In this document: piece by piece, positions 32,621 through 41,968 of the stretch
Position numbering within the stretch: the first letter of the stretch is position 1
Layout of the letters: every line of letters begins with the position of its first letter
Notes under the pieces: model-generated
The model's database searches: none
Told to the model about the DNA's origin: nothing
What the model saw: the letters and a program-made list of their open reading frames with translations, nothing else
NCBI GenBank assembly: GCA_020637445.1
Contig: JACJVZ010000002.1
Location: forward strand, 558,001 to 622,000
Origin: Calditrichota bacterium
Lineage (GTDB): Bacteria > Electryoneota > RPQS01
Direction of reading: 5' to 3'
DNA length: 64,000 nucleotides
Translations under genes and position numbers: made by a program

Positions 32621-34078
32621 TTACTTAAGCAGTATTGTCTTGAGAGTCTCCTTGTGCGGTCCCGCGCTCAACCCTATGAAATAAACTCCGCTGGTAAGTC
32701 CGCTGCCGTCGAACAGAAGTTGATGTCGTCCCGCCGAATAGAATTGATCCGTAAGCAGCACGGCGCGTTGTCCCAGTGTGTTATAGATTGCCGCTTTGAC
32801 GTTGGATGCAATTGGCAAATCAAACTGAACACGCGCAACTGAATTGAACGGATTCGGGTATGTCGTCGCGGCGAAATCGTACGGAACGGGAGGTGCTTCC
32901 GCGTCGTCGACGGGAATGAACACCCGGTCGAGCTTCTGAACATAGATTTCAGTCTCACTGCCAAATCCCGTCCAGCCCTGCAGCACGACGTAACCGTCGT
33001 CCGTGACAATTCCTCCCCGCGATTGCTTGCCGCGCTGATAGCATTCCTGCCAATCGATTTCTCCTTCGGAGGTAAATCGCGCCAGCACAGAGCAATATTC
33101 TCCCCCTAACAGCGTTTCCGCAGTTCCAATCATCAGCGCGCCGCCGTCCGGAAGTCCCGCAAGCGTCCACGGTAGTTCGTAGTCCGGGATGATGACCTGT
33201 CCCAGATGGTGAAATGTGTTCGCCCATTGCTGAATACCGTCCGAGTCGAGTTGTATGACCGTGAAATCGTAGCCGGTGCTCATATCATAGGACATGCCGC
33301 CGACAAGATAACCGCCGTCGAGAGTTTTGGCTACGGCAAATCCTTCGTTAACGGAAGTTGTATCTCCGTATTTGAAGTCAAACTGCGGAGCTCCTGCGGC
33401 GTCAAGCTTCAGTGCCCGGATTTGCGTGTCAAACGTGACCGTATCCGTCCACGACCCCACGAGAATTGCGCCGCCGTCCGACGTGGATTCCACGTCCCAA
33501 AACGGACTATAGCCCGCAGAAAATACTTGCTGCCATACAATTTCGCCATTCGCGTCGGTTCGGACAACAAGTCCGTCTTGCCTCGACGTATGCGCCGGTC
33601 TGAACGAGCCGGAGATTACGAACCCGCCGTCTGACGTAAGACTGAAATTGGTCGGCCAATAGTACGTGGAAGCAGCTCCGATTTCGAAGCTGCGCAGCGA
33701 GTCTCCGTCCGCGCTCAGAAAGATCATTAAATAGCTGGTCGATTCCTCAGAAGGATTCTGAATATTGCTCAATAGCGCAATCTCATGAGTAGCCAGCTCA
33801 TGGACGGCTGCTACAACCATACTCTCCGTTGGATCGAGCGTCGTCTCCCACACAAGATCGCCGTCGGAGCTAATCTTGCGCACGGTGCAAAAGCTCAGTG
33901 AATCCTGAGTATGGTACCCCGGAATTAGATAGCAATTGTCGTGCGTCTGAGAGGCCTCGCCATCCGCGAAATCTCGAAAACCGGCATTGTCATAAACTCT
34001 CGTCCAAAGCGTGTCCGGCGGTTGCGCCGAGGCCACGGAGAAACCAAGCAGAAAAAGCAAGCAAGCTGCGCGTGTCAT
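32621..34078 (-). CDS. Secreted propeller-like protein with type IX sorting domain (b)
   Basis: The start is the ATG at 34078 with GGAGGGA upstream; a longer frame to 34102 is not supported. The 485-residue protein has a signal peptide ending SVASAQ, beta-propeller repeats (SDGGFVISGSF, TSDGGAILVGSW, LDGGYLVGGMS) and a sorting tail: TYPNPFNSVARVQFDL, IYNTLGQRAVLL and a final TILLK. It shares the opening PPDTLWTRVYDNAGF with the neighbour's PPEVEWTRTFDVAGF, which indicates tandem duplication. Function unknown. Confidence 0.82.
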   Translation of the reverse strand: MTRAACLLFLLGFSVASAQPPDTLWTRVYDNAGFRDFADGEASQTHDNCYLIPGYHTQDSLSFCTVRKISSDGDLVWETTLDPTESMVVAAVHELATHEIALLSNIQNPSEESTSYLMIFLSADGDSLRSFEIGAASTYYWPTNFSLTSDGGFVISGSFRPAHTSRQDGLVVRTDANGEIVWQQVFSAGYSPFWDVESTSDGGAILVGSWTDTVTFDTQIRALKLDAAGAPQFDFKYGDTTSVNEGFAVAKTLDGGYLVGGMSYDMSTGYDFTVIQLDSDGIQQWANTFHHLGQVIIPDYELPWTLAGLPDGGALMIGTAETLLGGEYCSVLARFTSEGEIDWQECYQRGKQSRGGIVTDDGYVVLQGWTGFGSETEIYVQKLDRVFIPVDDAEAPPVPYDFAATTYPNPFNSVARVQFDLPIASNVKAAIYNTLGQRAVLLTDQFYSAGRHQLLFDGSGLTSGVYFIGLSAGPHKETLKTILLK

Positions 34079-34201
34079 GTTCCCTCCATGTGTCCTTGTC
34101 AAACCAAGAACAGTTTCGTGAAAACTCCCTTTTCAAACCGTTATTCAAAGAGCAAACTTCGCCCGGCATGGAACAAAATTGTCCATGCGAATTACAAGCA
34201 A

Positions 34202-36067
34202 CTATTTCCTAACCGTCGCCACTCCGTCGTCATGCGCGTCGGCCAGGATGAAGTCTTGAATCTTCGACCACTTCTGAATCTTGGCGACGCGGTTTTCAGT
34301 TTGCGGAGTCAGGTCAAGCGGACGGCCGCGCGTGTCGATAATGACTCCGACAACTCCGCCGTGCAATGTGGTTTGAATTTCTTTGCCGGAGCCTGCGCCG
34401 ACGTCAAATCCTTTTTCGGGTTTGATCGTGGCTTTAATTTCTTCGCCCGGTGCGAGCGGATAGAGCAGCAGTTCGCCGCACGGCACTGATTCGTTGAACG
34501 CTTGGCCGTTCGGCAACGTGCCCGTTACCGTCACGCATGGTTTGCCTTCTTTGCTTTTACCCACCGGACACACGCACGAGCCCAAACGCACGAGGCAATC
34601 TTTTTCGAAGACTTGAATCGCGGCTTGCTCGTGAACACTGGCCAGCACGCCGAGATGCGGCATCATGAAAATCGAATCGACGGCGAGTTCGGTGACGCCT
34701 TCGGGTTGGAACGCGTCAATCATCATGTGCGCGGCTTGCGAACGGCGCGGCGCATGCGACAACACGCCGCCAGAGCCGACGATGATGTTCAGATCCATCA
34801 TGTTCACGACAGTTTCGCCGGAACCGCTCTGATCAAACGTGTCGGAAATCGTGCGTTCTTGCTGCACACCTTTCAATGACGTCGCGAAATTCTTGTGCTG
34901 CACGAAGGCCAAGCGCAGCGCTTCACGCGAAATGGCTTGCTCGATTTGCAGTTCTTCCTTCGTCTGCGGAATCGTGGTCGGGCGAATCATTTTGTTGGCG
35001 ATACGATTGCGCAATTCGCGTTCGTCGATATCAAACGGCACCCAACGCAGGATATTTTCGATTCCGGCTTCGGCGAGTACGTTCATCACGGAATAGCTCA
35101 TACCGAGATTGGCCGACACCGTGCGGTTGAAGACGGTTTCTTTGCCGTCGCCGCCGGGAACGCGGAAAATCGAGAACACGTCGGTTGTCGCGCCGCCGAT
35201 ATCGACACCGACGAGCGTGATGTCGCGTGCTTTTGCGACGCGCTGCATGATGTCGCCGACCGCGCCAGGCGTCGGCATGATCGGGGCATCGGTCCACGAC
35301 ATCAATTTTCGATAGCCGGGAGCTTGCGCCATCACGTGTTCCATGAATAGATCGTGAATCGCATCGCGCGCGGGGCCTAAGTTTTCGCGTTCGAGTACCG
35401 GTCGGAGATTTTCGACAATCAACAAATCAACTTCATCGCCGAGCACCTTCTTGATTTCTTCGCGCGCGACTTTGTTGCCCGCGTAGATCACCGGAAGTTT
35501 GTAGGATGATCCCAAACGCGGACGCGGACGCGCGGCTTTCAGAAGCTCCGCGAGTTCGATGACGTGTTTGGTCGTGCCGTTGTCGACGCCGCCCGAAAGC
35601 AGAATCATGTCGGGACGCAGTTTGCGAATGCGCTCGATTTTTTGATGCGGCAATCTTCCGTCATTGCTGGCGAGCGTATCCATGACGATCGCGCCTGCGC
35701 CGAGTGCTGCGCGTTCGGCAGATTCGGCAGTCATCGCTTTCACCACACCGGAGACCATCATTTGCAAACCACCGCCCGCTGACGACGTTGAAATATAGAT
35801 GTCGCAACCGCGATTGCCGTTCTTTTCTTTGATAACGCCGTCCTTTTCGGTGAATTCGCGGCCCATGATTTCGCCGATTTCGGAAAGCGCGTTCAATACG
35901 CCTTTCGTCACGTCTTCAAACGGCGCTTCCACGGTCGTCGGAGCTTCGCCGCGACAAACCAAACGGTATTCGTCTCCCTGCTTTTCAATCAGAATTGCTT
36001 TGGTCGTCGTCGAACCACAGTCCGTCGCGAGAATCGTCGTAATCTCAGATGGTCTTTTTGTGCTCAT
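34202..36067 (-). CDS. Glutamate mutase L / MutL-type ATPase
   Basis: A 621-residue protein of the GlmL/MutL family, an actin-like (ASKHA) ATPase fold. It begins ILATDCGSTTTKAILIEK, a phosphate-1-type loop; a second phosphate motif LVGVDIGGATTDVFSIF is around residue 290, and a glycine-rich loop LNIIVGSGGVLSHAP around 430. GlmL is encoded beside coenzyme-B12-dependent mutases and is proposed as a reactivase or chaperone. No mutase (GlmS/GlmE) is in the window. Cysteines in CVCPVG (about 500) are noted. The AT-rich gap to the OmpA gene is small (40 bp). Confidence 0.88.
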   Translation of the reverse strand: MSTKRPSEITTILATDCGSTTTKAILIEKQGDEYRLVCRGEAPTTVEAPFEDVTKGVLNALSEIGEIMGREFTEKDGVIKEKNGNRGCDIYISTSSAGGGLQMMVSGVVKAMTAESAERAALGAGAIVMDTLASNDGRLPHQKIERIRKLRPDMILLSGGVDNGTTKHVIELAELLKAARPRPRLGSSYKLPVIYAGNKVAREEIKKVLGDEVDLLIVENLRPVLERENLGPARDAIHDLFMEHVMAQAPGYRKLMSWTDAPIMPTPGAVGDIMQRVAKARDITLVGVDIGGATTDVFSIFRVPGGDGKETVFNRTVSANLGMSYSVMNVLAEAGIENILRWVPFDIDERELRNRIANKMIRPTTIPQTKEELQIEQAISREALRLAFVQHKNFATSLKGVQQERTISDTFDQSGSGETVVNMMDLNIIVGSGGVLSHAPRRSQAAHMMIDAFQPEGVTELAVDSIFMMPHLGVLASVHEQAAIQVFEKDCLVRLGSCVCPVGKSKEGKPCVTVTGTLPNGQAFNESVPCGELLLYPLAPGEEIKATIKPEKGFDVGAGSGKEIQTTLHGGVVGVIIDTRGRPLDLTPQTENRVAKIQKWSKIQDFILADAHDDGVATVRK

Positions 36068-36107
36068 TACTCAGGTGTTTATGGTGAAGAAAGAAAAAAA
36101 GTCTTGG

Positions 36108-37073
36108 CTACCGCTTGACCAGCTCTACTCTGCGGTTTTGGCCTTTGCCGTCGTCTGAGCTGTTGGCGGCGACGGGGGAGAGCGGGCCTATGCCGTGGCC
36201 TTCGAGGCGGTCGCCGGCGATGCCGTGTTTGGTGGTCAATTCGGTGACGACACTTTTGGCGCGGGCTTCGGAGAGCTGCATGTTGTGATCGAGTGATCCC
36301 GTCATGTCCGTGTGGCCGACGACGTAGAGTTTCCACTCTTTGTTTTGTTTCAGCAATTCCGCAATCGCGGTCATTTCGTCGGCGGACTCAGGCTTCACGT
36401 CAGATTTGTCGGTGTCGAAATAGATACCGTAGAGGGCGACGTGGCCGATGCGGTCGATTTCCGATTTCAAATAAGCGGCATCGACTTTGATCAATCCGGT
36501 TTTCATCGCCTCAGCTTCGATGATGTCGACCTGCGCATTGACTTGCTCTTCGCTGCGCTGGTTGACCATCACCGTTACATACACATCGCCCGTTGCGGAC
36601 GCATGCTTGGCTGCGACATAGCGGCGACGCTCGACGAATCCGTAATTTCCTAAGCCGTTGCCAGCGACCGGGGGAAGTTCACGATAGATTTTGTTTGTCC
36701 AATTCGGTCCAGCGACGTCATTTGATCCTTTTTCTGCTTTGCCGATAACCAGAATTTCAAATCCTGCGGCTTCGAGCGCATCGGTGTAATTCTTGAACAC
36801 TTCTGCCGACGTTACAGTGCCGTTGACTTGGTAGGCTAACCGTGTGATCTTTCCGCCGACGTCGATCTGCGTTTCAAATTTCCAATCCGCGCCGCCCGTG
36901 AAAACGATCGGGCCCGTGATGACTTTGTAGTCATTGTATTGCTGTTCGCTGCAATAGATTATCTCAGAGCCGGGATAGCGGGTGATTAACGGATGATCTT
37001 TACAGCCATCGGCATCAGCAGCGAAACTCAATTGCGCAAACATGAAAACAATCAGTGACATGATCAAAGTCAT
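36108..37073 (-). CDS. OmpA-family peptidoglycan-binding protein with DUF4892-like N-terminal part
   Basis: A 321-residue exported protein, with AGGAGGT upstream and a signal peptide (ending LSFAA). The N-terminal 190 residues (HPLITRYPGSEI, LPPVAGNGLGNYGFVERR) resemble DUF4892. The OmpA-C domain starts GIYFDTDKSDVKPES (about 218) and has VVGHTDMTGSLDHNMQLSEARA, the site for peptidoglycan diaminopimelate, and ends GQNRRVELVKR. It links outer membrane or periplasm to the wall. The ferredoxin gene ends 24 bp upstream of its start. Confidence 0.87.
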   Translation of the reverse strand: MTLIMSLIVFMFAQLSFAADADGCKDHPLITRYPGSEIIYCSEQQYNDYKVITGPIVFTGGADWKFETQIDVGGKITRLAYQVNGTVTSAEVFKNYTDALEAAGFEILVIGKAEKGSNDVAGPNWTNKIYRELPPVAGNGLGNYGFVERRRYVAAKHASATGDVYVTVMVNQRSEEQVNAQVDIIEAEAMKTGLIKVDAAYLKSEIDRIGHVALYGIYFDTDKSDVKPESADEMTAIAELLKQNKEWKLYVVGHTDMTGSLDHNMQLSEARAKSVVTELTTKHGIAGDRLEGHGIGPLSPVAANSSDDGKGQNRRVELVKR

Positions 37074-37097
37074 GCGGAACCTCCTGGATGAATGTTG

Positions 37098-37325
37098 TTA
37101 TCTCCTCGGCCAGACTTGCTCGCCTGTCTCTTTGTCGATTAGAAAAATCGCGTTCATCGGGCAGGCGCGGGCGGCATCGAGCAGGCCTTCATCGTCATCG
37201 GTGTCGGAATCGACGACTTGGGATTGATGTTCGGCATCGAGTTCGAAGACGTCGGGTGCCTGCATGATGCAGAGGGTTGAGCCTACGCAGCGGTCTTTAT
37301 CAATCGAAATTTTGTATTTGGACAT
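37098..37325 (-). CDS. Ferredoxin, probably [3Fe-4S], partner of the P450
   Basis: A 75-residue ferredoxin starting at the ATG at 37325. Cys13 (RCVGSTLC), Cys19 and Cys55 (ARACPMNA) give a CX5C...CP set for three ligands, as in the [3Fe-4S] ferredoxins (Fdx/FdxC type) that feed bacterial cytochromes P450. The centre Cys of a [4Fe-4S] site is missing. The P450 gene lies 109 bp upstream on the same strand. No Shine-Dalgarno site is present; a pyrimidine-rich leader precedes the ATG. Confidence 0.87.
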   Translation of the reverse strand: MSKYKISIDKDRCVGSTLCIMQAPDVFELDAEHQSQVVDSDTDDDEGLLDAARACPMNAIFLIDKETGEQVWPRR

Positions 37326-37374
37326 AGGCGGCAGAAAGTATGAAATAGGAAATATGAAATATGAAACCTGCATT

Positions 37375-37423
37375 CGCCGAGCGGGGATTTAGCGCGTCAG
37401 CGCGGTTCCCCGCCGGAATCTGA
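37375..37423. repeat. GCGGGGA / TCCCCGC stem-loop module
   Basis: About 49 bp between the P450 stop and ferredoxin start, the same module as at 46039-46083 and 47443-47485 (module core: GCCGAGCGGGGATT). Confidence 0.8.
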
Positions 37424-37434
37424 ATGGCGCGATG

Positions 37435-38682
37435 TTAAACGTTATGAGCAACCGGACATTTTGCCCAGCTTACCGGGAATTCGTTTAGGGCGCGCGACAC
37501 AATCGCGGGTTGGTATTCGAGCATGTTCGCTTCGAGTTTCGGCAAGTCCATGCGCTCGGCCATGATGCGAAAGGTTTCCGCCGCTTCCAATCTCGCCAGC
37601 GGGCCGCCGACGCAGACGTGAATGCCGTGCGCGAAGGCGACGTGTGGATTCGGATTGCGCGTGATGTCGAGCTTGTCGGGATCCTTAAAGATTTCCGGAT
37701 CGCGATTCGCCGCGGTCAGAGCCAGGAGCACACGTTGATCTTTCTTGATCATCTTGCCGCCGACTTCTTGATCATACTTCGCCCAACGCACGGTCGCTTT
37801 CACGGAGGTGTCGTAGCGCAGAAGTTCTTCGACCGCGCTTTCGGCCAGTGACGGGTCTTTCTTCAAGAGTGCCCACTGATCCGGATTTTGAATGAAAGCA
37901 AGCGAGCCGTTGTTAATCAAGTTCGTCGTGGTTTCGTGTCCGCCGAAAACCAACAGCACGACGGTCGCAATCACTTCATCGCGGTTCAAGACGCCCTCTT
38001 TTTCCGCTTCGGTCAACAGACTTATCATGTCGTCTTGCGGACGCTGACGGCGCTCTTCGACCAACGGAGATAAATACTCGACAAACGAATTGATGCCTTC
38101 ACAAGCGATTTCGCGGCGGCGCGGTTCGTCGGCGCGAATAAAGAACAACATGCCGATTTGTTCCGACCAATACTTGATGTCGTCACGATCTTTGTCGGCC
38201 TCGGGAATTCCGAGCATGTTCAAAATCACGGTCAGCGGAATCAAATACGAAAACTCCTTGACCATGTCGTACTTCTTGCCCGCTTCAATGCGGTCGATGA
38301 CGGAGTGCACGATCTGCTGAATGCGCGGCTTGTATTTTTCCAACGCGAACGGCGTCAGATGCGGATTGAGAAGTCGGCGAATACGCGTGTGATCGGGCTG
38401 ATCTTTGAAAATAAACCAATTGGCCAGCACGTCGAAGATCGGTTTGAAACGAATTTCGTCGCCGGGCTTCATCTCTTCACCGAGATACTTGATGCGCTGT
38501 GACGACCATCCCGCCGGATCGCGAAGCACTTTCACGATGTCATCATACTTCGTGAGCACCCAGCCGCCCCATTTTTCGTTCCAATAAACAGGGTCGTGCG
38601 CACGCAGCTTGTGATAATAGGAGTGCGGATCGTTCATCACGTCCCGCGTCATCATGTCATTAAAGTATTCGGTAGTGTGCAT
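37435..38682 (-). CDS. Cytochrome P450
   Basis: A 415-residue bacterial soluble P450. Heme-binding loop FAHGIHVCVGG (Cys357), oxygen-binding I-helix VFGGHETTTNLI (about 245-256) and ExxR in VEELLRYDTS are all present. It is class I, using a small ferredoxin and a reductase; the adjacent [3Fe-4S] ferredoxin is the likely donor. The sequence is of the CYP107/CYP109-like group by general look, so the substrate is not known. The ATG has no Shine-Dalgarno site but a T/C-rich leader, like the ferredoxin. Confidence 0.93.
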   Translation of the reverse strand: MHTTEYFNDMMTRDVMNDPHSYYHKLRAHDPVYWNEKWGGWVLTKYDDIVKVLRDPAGWSSQRIKYLGEEMKPGDEIRFKPIFDVLANWFIFKDQPDHTRIRRLLNPHLTPFALEKYKPRIQQIVHSVIDRIEAGKKYDMVKEFSYLIPLTVILNMLGIPEADKDRDDIKYWSEQIGMLFFIRADEPRRREIACEGINSFVEYLSPLVEERRQRPQDDMISLLTEAEKEGVLNRDEVIATVVLLVFGGHETTTNLINNGSLAFIQNPDQWALLKKDPSLAESAVEELLRYDTSVKATVRWAKYDQEVGGKMIKKDQRVLLALTAANRDPEIFKDPDKLDITRNPNPHVAFAHGIHVCVGGPLARLEAAETFRIMAERMDLPKLEANMLEYQPAIVSRALNEFPVSWAKCPVAHNV

Positions 38683-38724
38683 GTGAAAATTCCAAATTGA
38701 AAATGGAAAGTTGAAAAATCAGAA

Positions 38725-38825
38725 TGTAGGGGCGGATGGCAATCCGCCCGTGCTCGTAGCGCGCACCTTGGTGCGCAAAATCCCCCAAGAAAATCACGAT
38801 TCCCAGCGCGTTGTCATCCCGTAGG
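38725..38825. repeat. Stem-loop modules upstream of the P450 gene
   Basis: 38725-38755 is an inverted copy of the GGCGGAT / ATCCGCC module of 4749 and 13130. It is followed by a GCGCACC / GGTGCGC hairpin (about 38760-38775) and a CATCCCGTAGGGATC palindrome (about 38815-38829). Confidence 0.75.
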
Positions 38826-38832
38826 GATCTTG

Positions 38833-39492
38833 TTAAGCGCAAGAAGACGTCAAGGCGTTTGTGACAAATTTGCCTAATTTGCGATCTTGGAGCGTTCCAC
38901 CCGTCCTAACGCCACTGCACACGTCCACACCAAATGGCCGAACTTTTCGCACAGCTTCCGCGACATTGTCCGGATTCAGGCCGCCTGCTAAGAAGACTGG
39001 AATTGGTGCACGCTCGCAGATCGTTTTGCTTAGCTGCCAGTCGTGGATTCTGCCTGTGCCGCCGAGTTCCTTGACGGCGAGATTCGGTCTGCCGGAATCG
39101 AGCAGCAGGTAGTCTACATTCTCGGCTGCGGCGAGCGCTTCGTCGATGCTGGACTTATCTTGCACGTGAATTACTTGCACGAGTTTGACCTGCGGAAGCG
39201 CCTTGCGAATATCGGCGTATGTTCCGTTTGTCAATTCGTCGACGATTTGGATGGTCGTTGTGCGCGTGCGGTTGGAGTGTGCGATGATTGAGTCCGCGCT
39301 CTGTTCGCTGGTCAGCAAGAACGTTTCGACTCTGCCGCGAACGTGCTCGGCGATTTGGGCAATCAATTCATCCGGAATCGGCCCGGGCCCGCTGGGCATT
39401 TTGCCGACCAGACCGATGGCCCATGCGCCTGCCGCGATTGCAAGTTCGGCTTCTTCGATTGATGCGATGCAACAGATTTTGACGCGTGTCAA
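38833..39492 (-). CDS. trpF: Phosphoribosylanthranilate isomerase family protein
   Basis: A 219-residue (beta/alpha)8 protein of the TrpF family. It starts with TTG, with GGAG ten bases upstream inside the end of lemA. The N-terminus is VKICCIASIEEAELA, where the family has VKICG; the active-site Cys is kept and the Asp is in YLLLDSG. VFLAGGLNPDNVAEAV is the phosphate-binding segment and GVDVCSGVR the last strand. TrpF converts phosphoribosylanthranilate in tryptophan synthesis. No other trp gene is in the window, and it is apparently cotranscribed with lemA, so another role is possible. Confidence 0.85.
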   Translation of the reverse strand: MTRVKICCIASIEEAELAIAAGAWAIGLVGKMPSGPGPIPDELIAQIAEHVRGRVETFLLTSEQSADSIIAHSNRTRTTTIQIVDELTNGTYADIRKALPQVKLVQVIHVQDKSSIDEALAAAENVDYLLLDSGRPNLAVKELGGTGRIHDWQLSKTICERAPIPVFLAGGLNPDNVAEAVRKVRPFGVDVCSGVRTGGTLQDRKLGKFVTNALTSSCA

Positions 39493-39494
39493 AG

Positions 39495-40004
39495 CTATCT
39501 TTCTCCGAAGAGCAGCTCATGGGTAAACCCAAACCACTTTCCCACAAGCGAATCCGGGAAACTCTCGAGCGCGGTGTTGTATTTCACGACCGTGTCGTTG
39601 TAAAACTGGCGGTCGTAGCGAACCTTTTCTTCGGTGTCGATCAGGCCGTCGATTAGCTGCGCGGTCAGGTGTTGCTGCTTAAGCACAGGATACTTCTCCG
39701 CAACGACGAGCATCGTGCCCAACGCCGCGCTGAGTTTGCCTTCAGCGGCCAAGCGTTCGGCATGTGACGATGCATTGTCCACCGCGGTGCGCATCTGCGT
39801 GACGTGTTCGAGTGTACCTTGCTCGAACTCCTGATGAGCTTTGATCACCGTCACCAACTGCGGAATCAACTCAAACCGGCGTTTCAGCATCACGTCGATT
39901 TGCAACCACTGTGTTTTGCATCTGCGGCGCAGCGTGACCAAACGATTGTACGTCACAATCACCCACGCTCCGACGACGAAAACGAGAATCCAAAACCAAT
40001 TCAT
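39495..40004 (-). CDS. lemA: LemA family protein
   Basis: A 169-residue protein with one N-terminal membrane segment (about 2-20) and the LemA helical domain: YNRLVTLRRRCKTQWLQIDV, then RRFELIPQLVTVIKAH and a late RQFYNDTVVKYNTALES with FPDSLVGKWFGF. LemA proteins pair with DUF2207/TPM proteins; the upstream gene is exactly that, with 2 bp between. The role of this pair is not settled. ATG at 40004; an upstream frame to 40115 runs in the glycine-rich tail of the DUF2207 gene and is not used. Confidence 0.92.
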   Translation of the reverse strand: MNWFWILVFVVGAWVIVTYNRLVTLRRRCKTQWLQIDVMLKRRFELIPQLVTVIKAHQEFEQGTLEHVTQMRTAVDNASSHAERLAAEGKLSAALGTMLVVAEKYPVLKQQHLTAQLIDGLIDTEEKVRYDRQFYNDTVVKYNTALESFPDSLVGKWFGFTHELLFGER

Positions 40005-40006
40005 CG

Positions 40007-41911
40007 TCAACTCGCGCCGCTGAATCCGCCGCCGCCACCGCCGCCCCCGCCTCCGCCGAAGCCTCCGCCAAATCCACCGCCTCCGCTGCTTCCGCCGCCA
40101 CCGCCAAAATCCCAATCGGAAGCCGAGTTTCCCAAGAAATCTTTGGTCATGGAGTGAAAGTCAACAGCCGTGTCGCGAAGCGAGGTGCTTATCGAATATC
40201 CCAAATCGCTCAATCCAAAATCTGTCAAAGAGCTTCTCGACAACGAATGAGTCAAGTCCGTGCCCCAATCACCGCTGCCGAACGTCAGTTCAAATTGCGG
40301 CGCTTGCAGCAACGCCTTGCTAAGTTGCTTGGAAAATTCCTTTGAAACTCCCAACGCCGTCGCATATACCAAATACTTGTCCCACATCGGCAGCATCTTC
40401 TCCGATGCGCGATCCAGACTCGAAAAGTCCGTCAAAAAATTGCGAAACGCTTCCCACTGGTACACTTCCCGCGCCCCGCGCAGAGTGCGTTTGGACATGA
40501 CCGGCGCGAGAAAATGCCCCGTCAAGAATACGGACACCGGCATCAATGCTGTGAGAAGAGTCAGTCTTTCCATAAATACCAGCAGCATGAAAAGCGCTAA
40601 CGCAACCAAAAAAGACCCTGTCGACATGCCTTCTCGAATCGACGTGCTTTCCGAATCATCCAAAGCGAAACGGTGCCGTTCGAACCAAGAACGCATGCCA
40701 ACTCCCCAACTCCACGCAAACGCGCGAATCTCCGAGCCGTTCGGAGTTGAAATCGCCGCCCACGACTTGATGCCGCGCGTCGTCACGTGGTCATTCGAGC
40801 TGGCTTCCCGGAATACTTTTTTCAGGACTTCAATCTCGTGGGTCGTGATCCCGCGTTCACCCGGCAAATGCGTGACCTGCTTGTCTTCAAGGAGCGCTTT
40901 CCCGGACTCGGTGAGAATGAACTCGGTATCTTCCGGGTCGTTTGCCGGTTTAATCAGAACATATCCAAGTCTTGCGCATTCCAGCAGCGCCGCCGCGAAT
41001 CCGTCCACAACTTTCTTGACGTCCACTTCTTCCTGCGTCATAATTGCGGGAATCATGCACGGAGGTATGTCGCTGGGAGGCTGCCGCAAATACTTGCCAA
41101 GCTCAATGTGCGGCTCTTTCCCAAACACCCAAAACAGGATTAATGCCGCGATGCCCAAAACCACAAAATAGAGCAGCGTCAAAAGTTCTGCCGTGTACCG
41201 GGCCGCCAACTCACCCCAACTGGGATGCATAATCTTGCGCTCGTCTTCCAAAAGCGACGCGCGGCCTTCGCCCATTTGCACTGTGGCTTCGGGAAACAGC
41301 TCCGCGTCGGTCAATATCCGTGCTTCCACAAAACTCGTCGTGGGAATATATCCCATGTGAATCCGAACGGACGTCGAATCTGGCGAGAACTCGCGCTTGC
41401 CTTTGCGCGTTTTGGAATGAACGAACGCCCCGAAGAGCGTCGGCGGTTTTCCGGGCAGATGAACCGTTATGTCGACGTCGCTAATCGCCGCGTGCTCGTC
41501 TTCAATACACTTCCAGTAGAACTGCGCTGCGTCACGGTATCTCTGCACGGCCCAAGATATCGTGTATCGAATGCGAAACCGCTTCGTTTCGTCACGCGCC
41601 GAGTAGTTCCAATTGAGCCGCGCGTTGCCGTTGCGCTGCGACTGAGACCAGCGAAGCGATTCGCCGGAATCGTCGTCCCACACGCCTTCGTACGTGATCT
41701 TGTAGTTGCCGTATTTCCCGTGCGGCGAGCGCTCGATGACCGCGCTGCCGAACTGACCCGAAAACTCAAACCAGCGAACTTCGTCGACCTCCGCCGAGCC
41801 GTCCGGCAAGAGCCATATCTCCTGCTCGATTTTCGGATGCGAGTAGTGCTTCGCGTTCGCGGTTGACACGAACGCCGCAAGCAGAATCAGAATCAACAAG
41901 GTTTTCCGCAA
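40007..41911 (-). CDS. DUF2207 membrane protein with glycine-rich tail
   Basis: A 634-residue exported membrane protein; TTG start at 41911 with AGGA five bases upstream; signal peptide 1-20. Residues 20-240 are the DUF2207 beta-rich domain (SHPKIEQEIWLLPDGSAEV, ERSPHGKYGNYKI). Two membrane regions follow, about 236-260 and 430-470. The cytoplasmic part holds ATALGVSKEFSKQL near 535. The last 35 residues are Gly/Ser repeats (GGGGGSSGGGGFGGGF). It matches the YciQ type partner of LemA. A surface or envelope-stress role is inferred. Confidence 0.86.
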   Translation of the reverse strand: MRKTLLILILLAAFVSTANAKHYSHPKIEQEIWLLPDGSAEVDEVRWFEFSGQFGSAVIERSPHGKYGNYKITYEGVWDDDSGESLRWSQSQRNGNARLNWNYSARDETKRFRIRYTISWAVQRYRDAAQFYWKCIEDEHAAISDVDITVHLPGKPPTLFGAFVHSKTRKGKREFSPDSTSVRIHMGYIPTTSFVEARILTDAELFPEATVQMGEGRASLLEDERKIMHPSWGELAARYTAELLTLLYFVVLGIAALILFWVFGKEPHIELGKYLRQPPSDIPPCMIPAIMTQEEVDVKKVVDGFAAALLECARLGYVLIKPANDPEDTEFILTESGKALLEDKQVTHLPGERGITTHEIEVLKKVFREASSNDHVTTRGIKSWAAISTPNGSEIRAFAWSWGVGMRSWFERHRFALDDSESTSIREGMSTGSFLVALALFMLLVFMERLTLLTALMPVSVFLTGHFLAPVMSKRTLRGAREVYQWEAFRNFLTDFSSLDRASEKMLPMWDKYLVYATALGVSKEFSKQLSKALLQAPQFELTFGSGDWGTDLTHSLSRSSLTDFGLSDLGYSISTSLRDTAVDFHSMTKDFLGNSASDWDFGGGGGSSGGGGFGGGFGGGGGGGGGGGFSGAS

Positions 41912-41968
41912 GGAGTTCCTCGCGCGTTCAAAGCTGAACGCAATTTGAGTGAGGAGTGGGAAAGTTCG

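Noticed and set aside
40260..41171. 303-residue plus ORF opposite the DUF2207 gene
   Set aside because: Ser/Arg-rich shadow with no domain; the minus strand has signal, DUF2207 and LemA partner.
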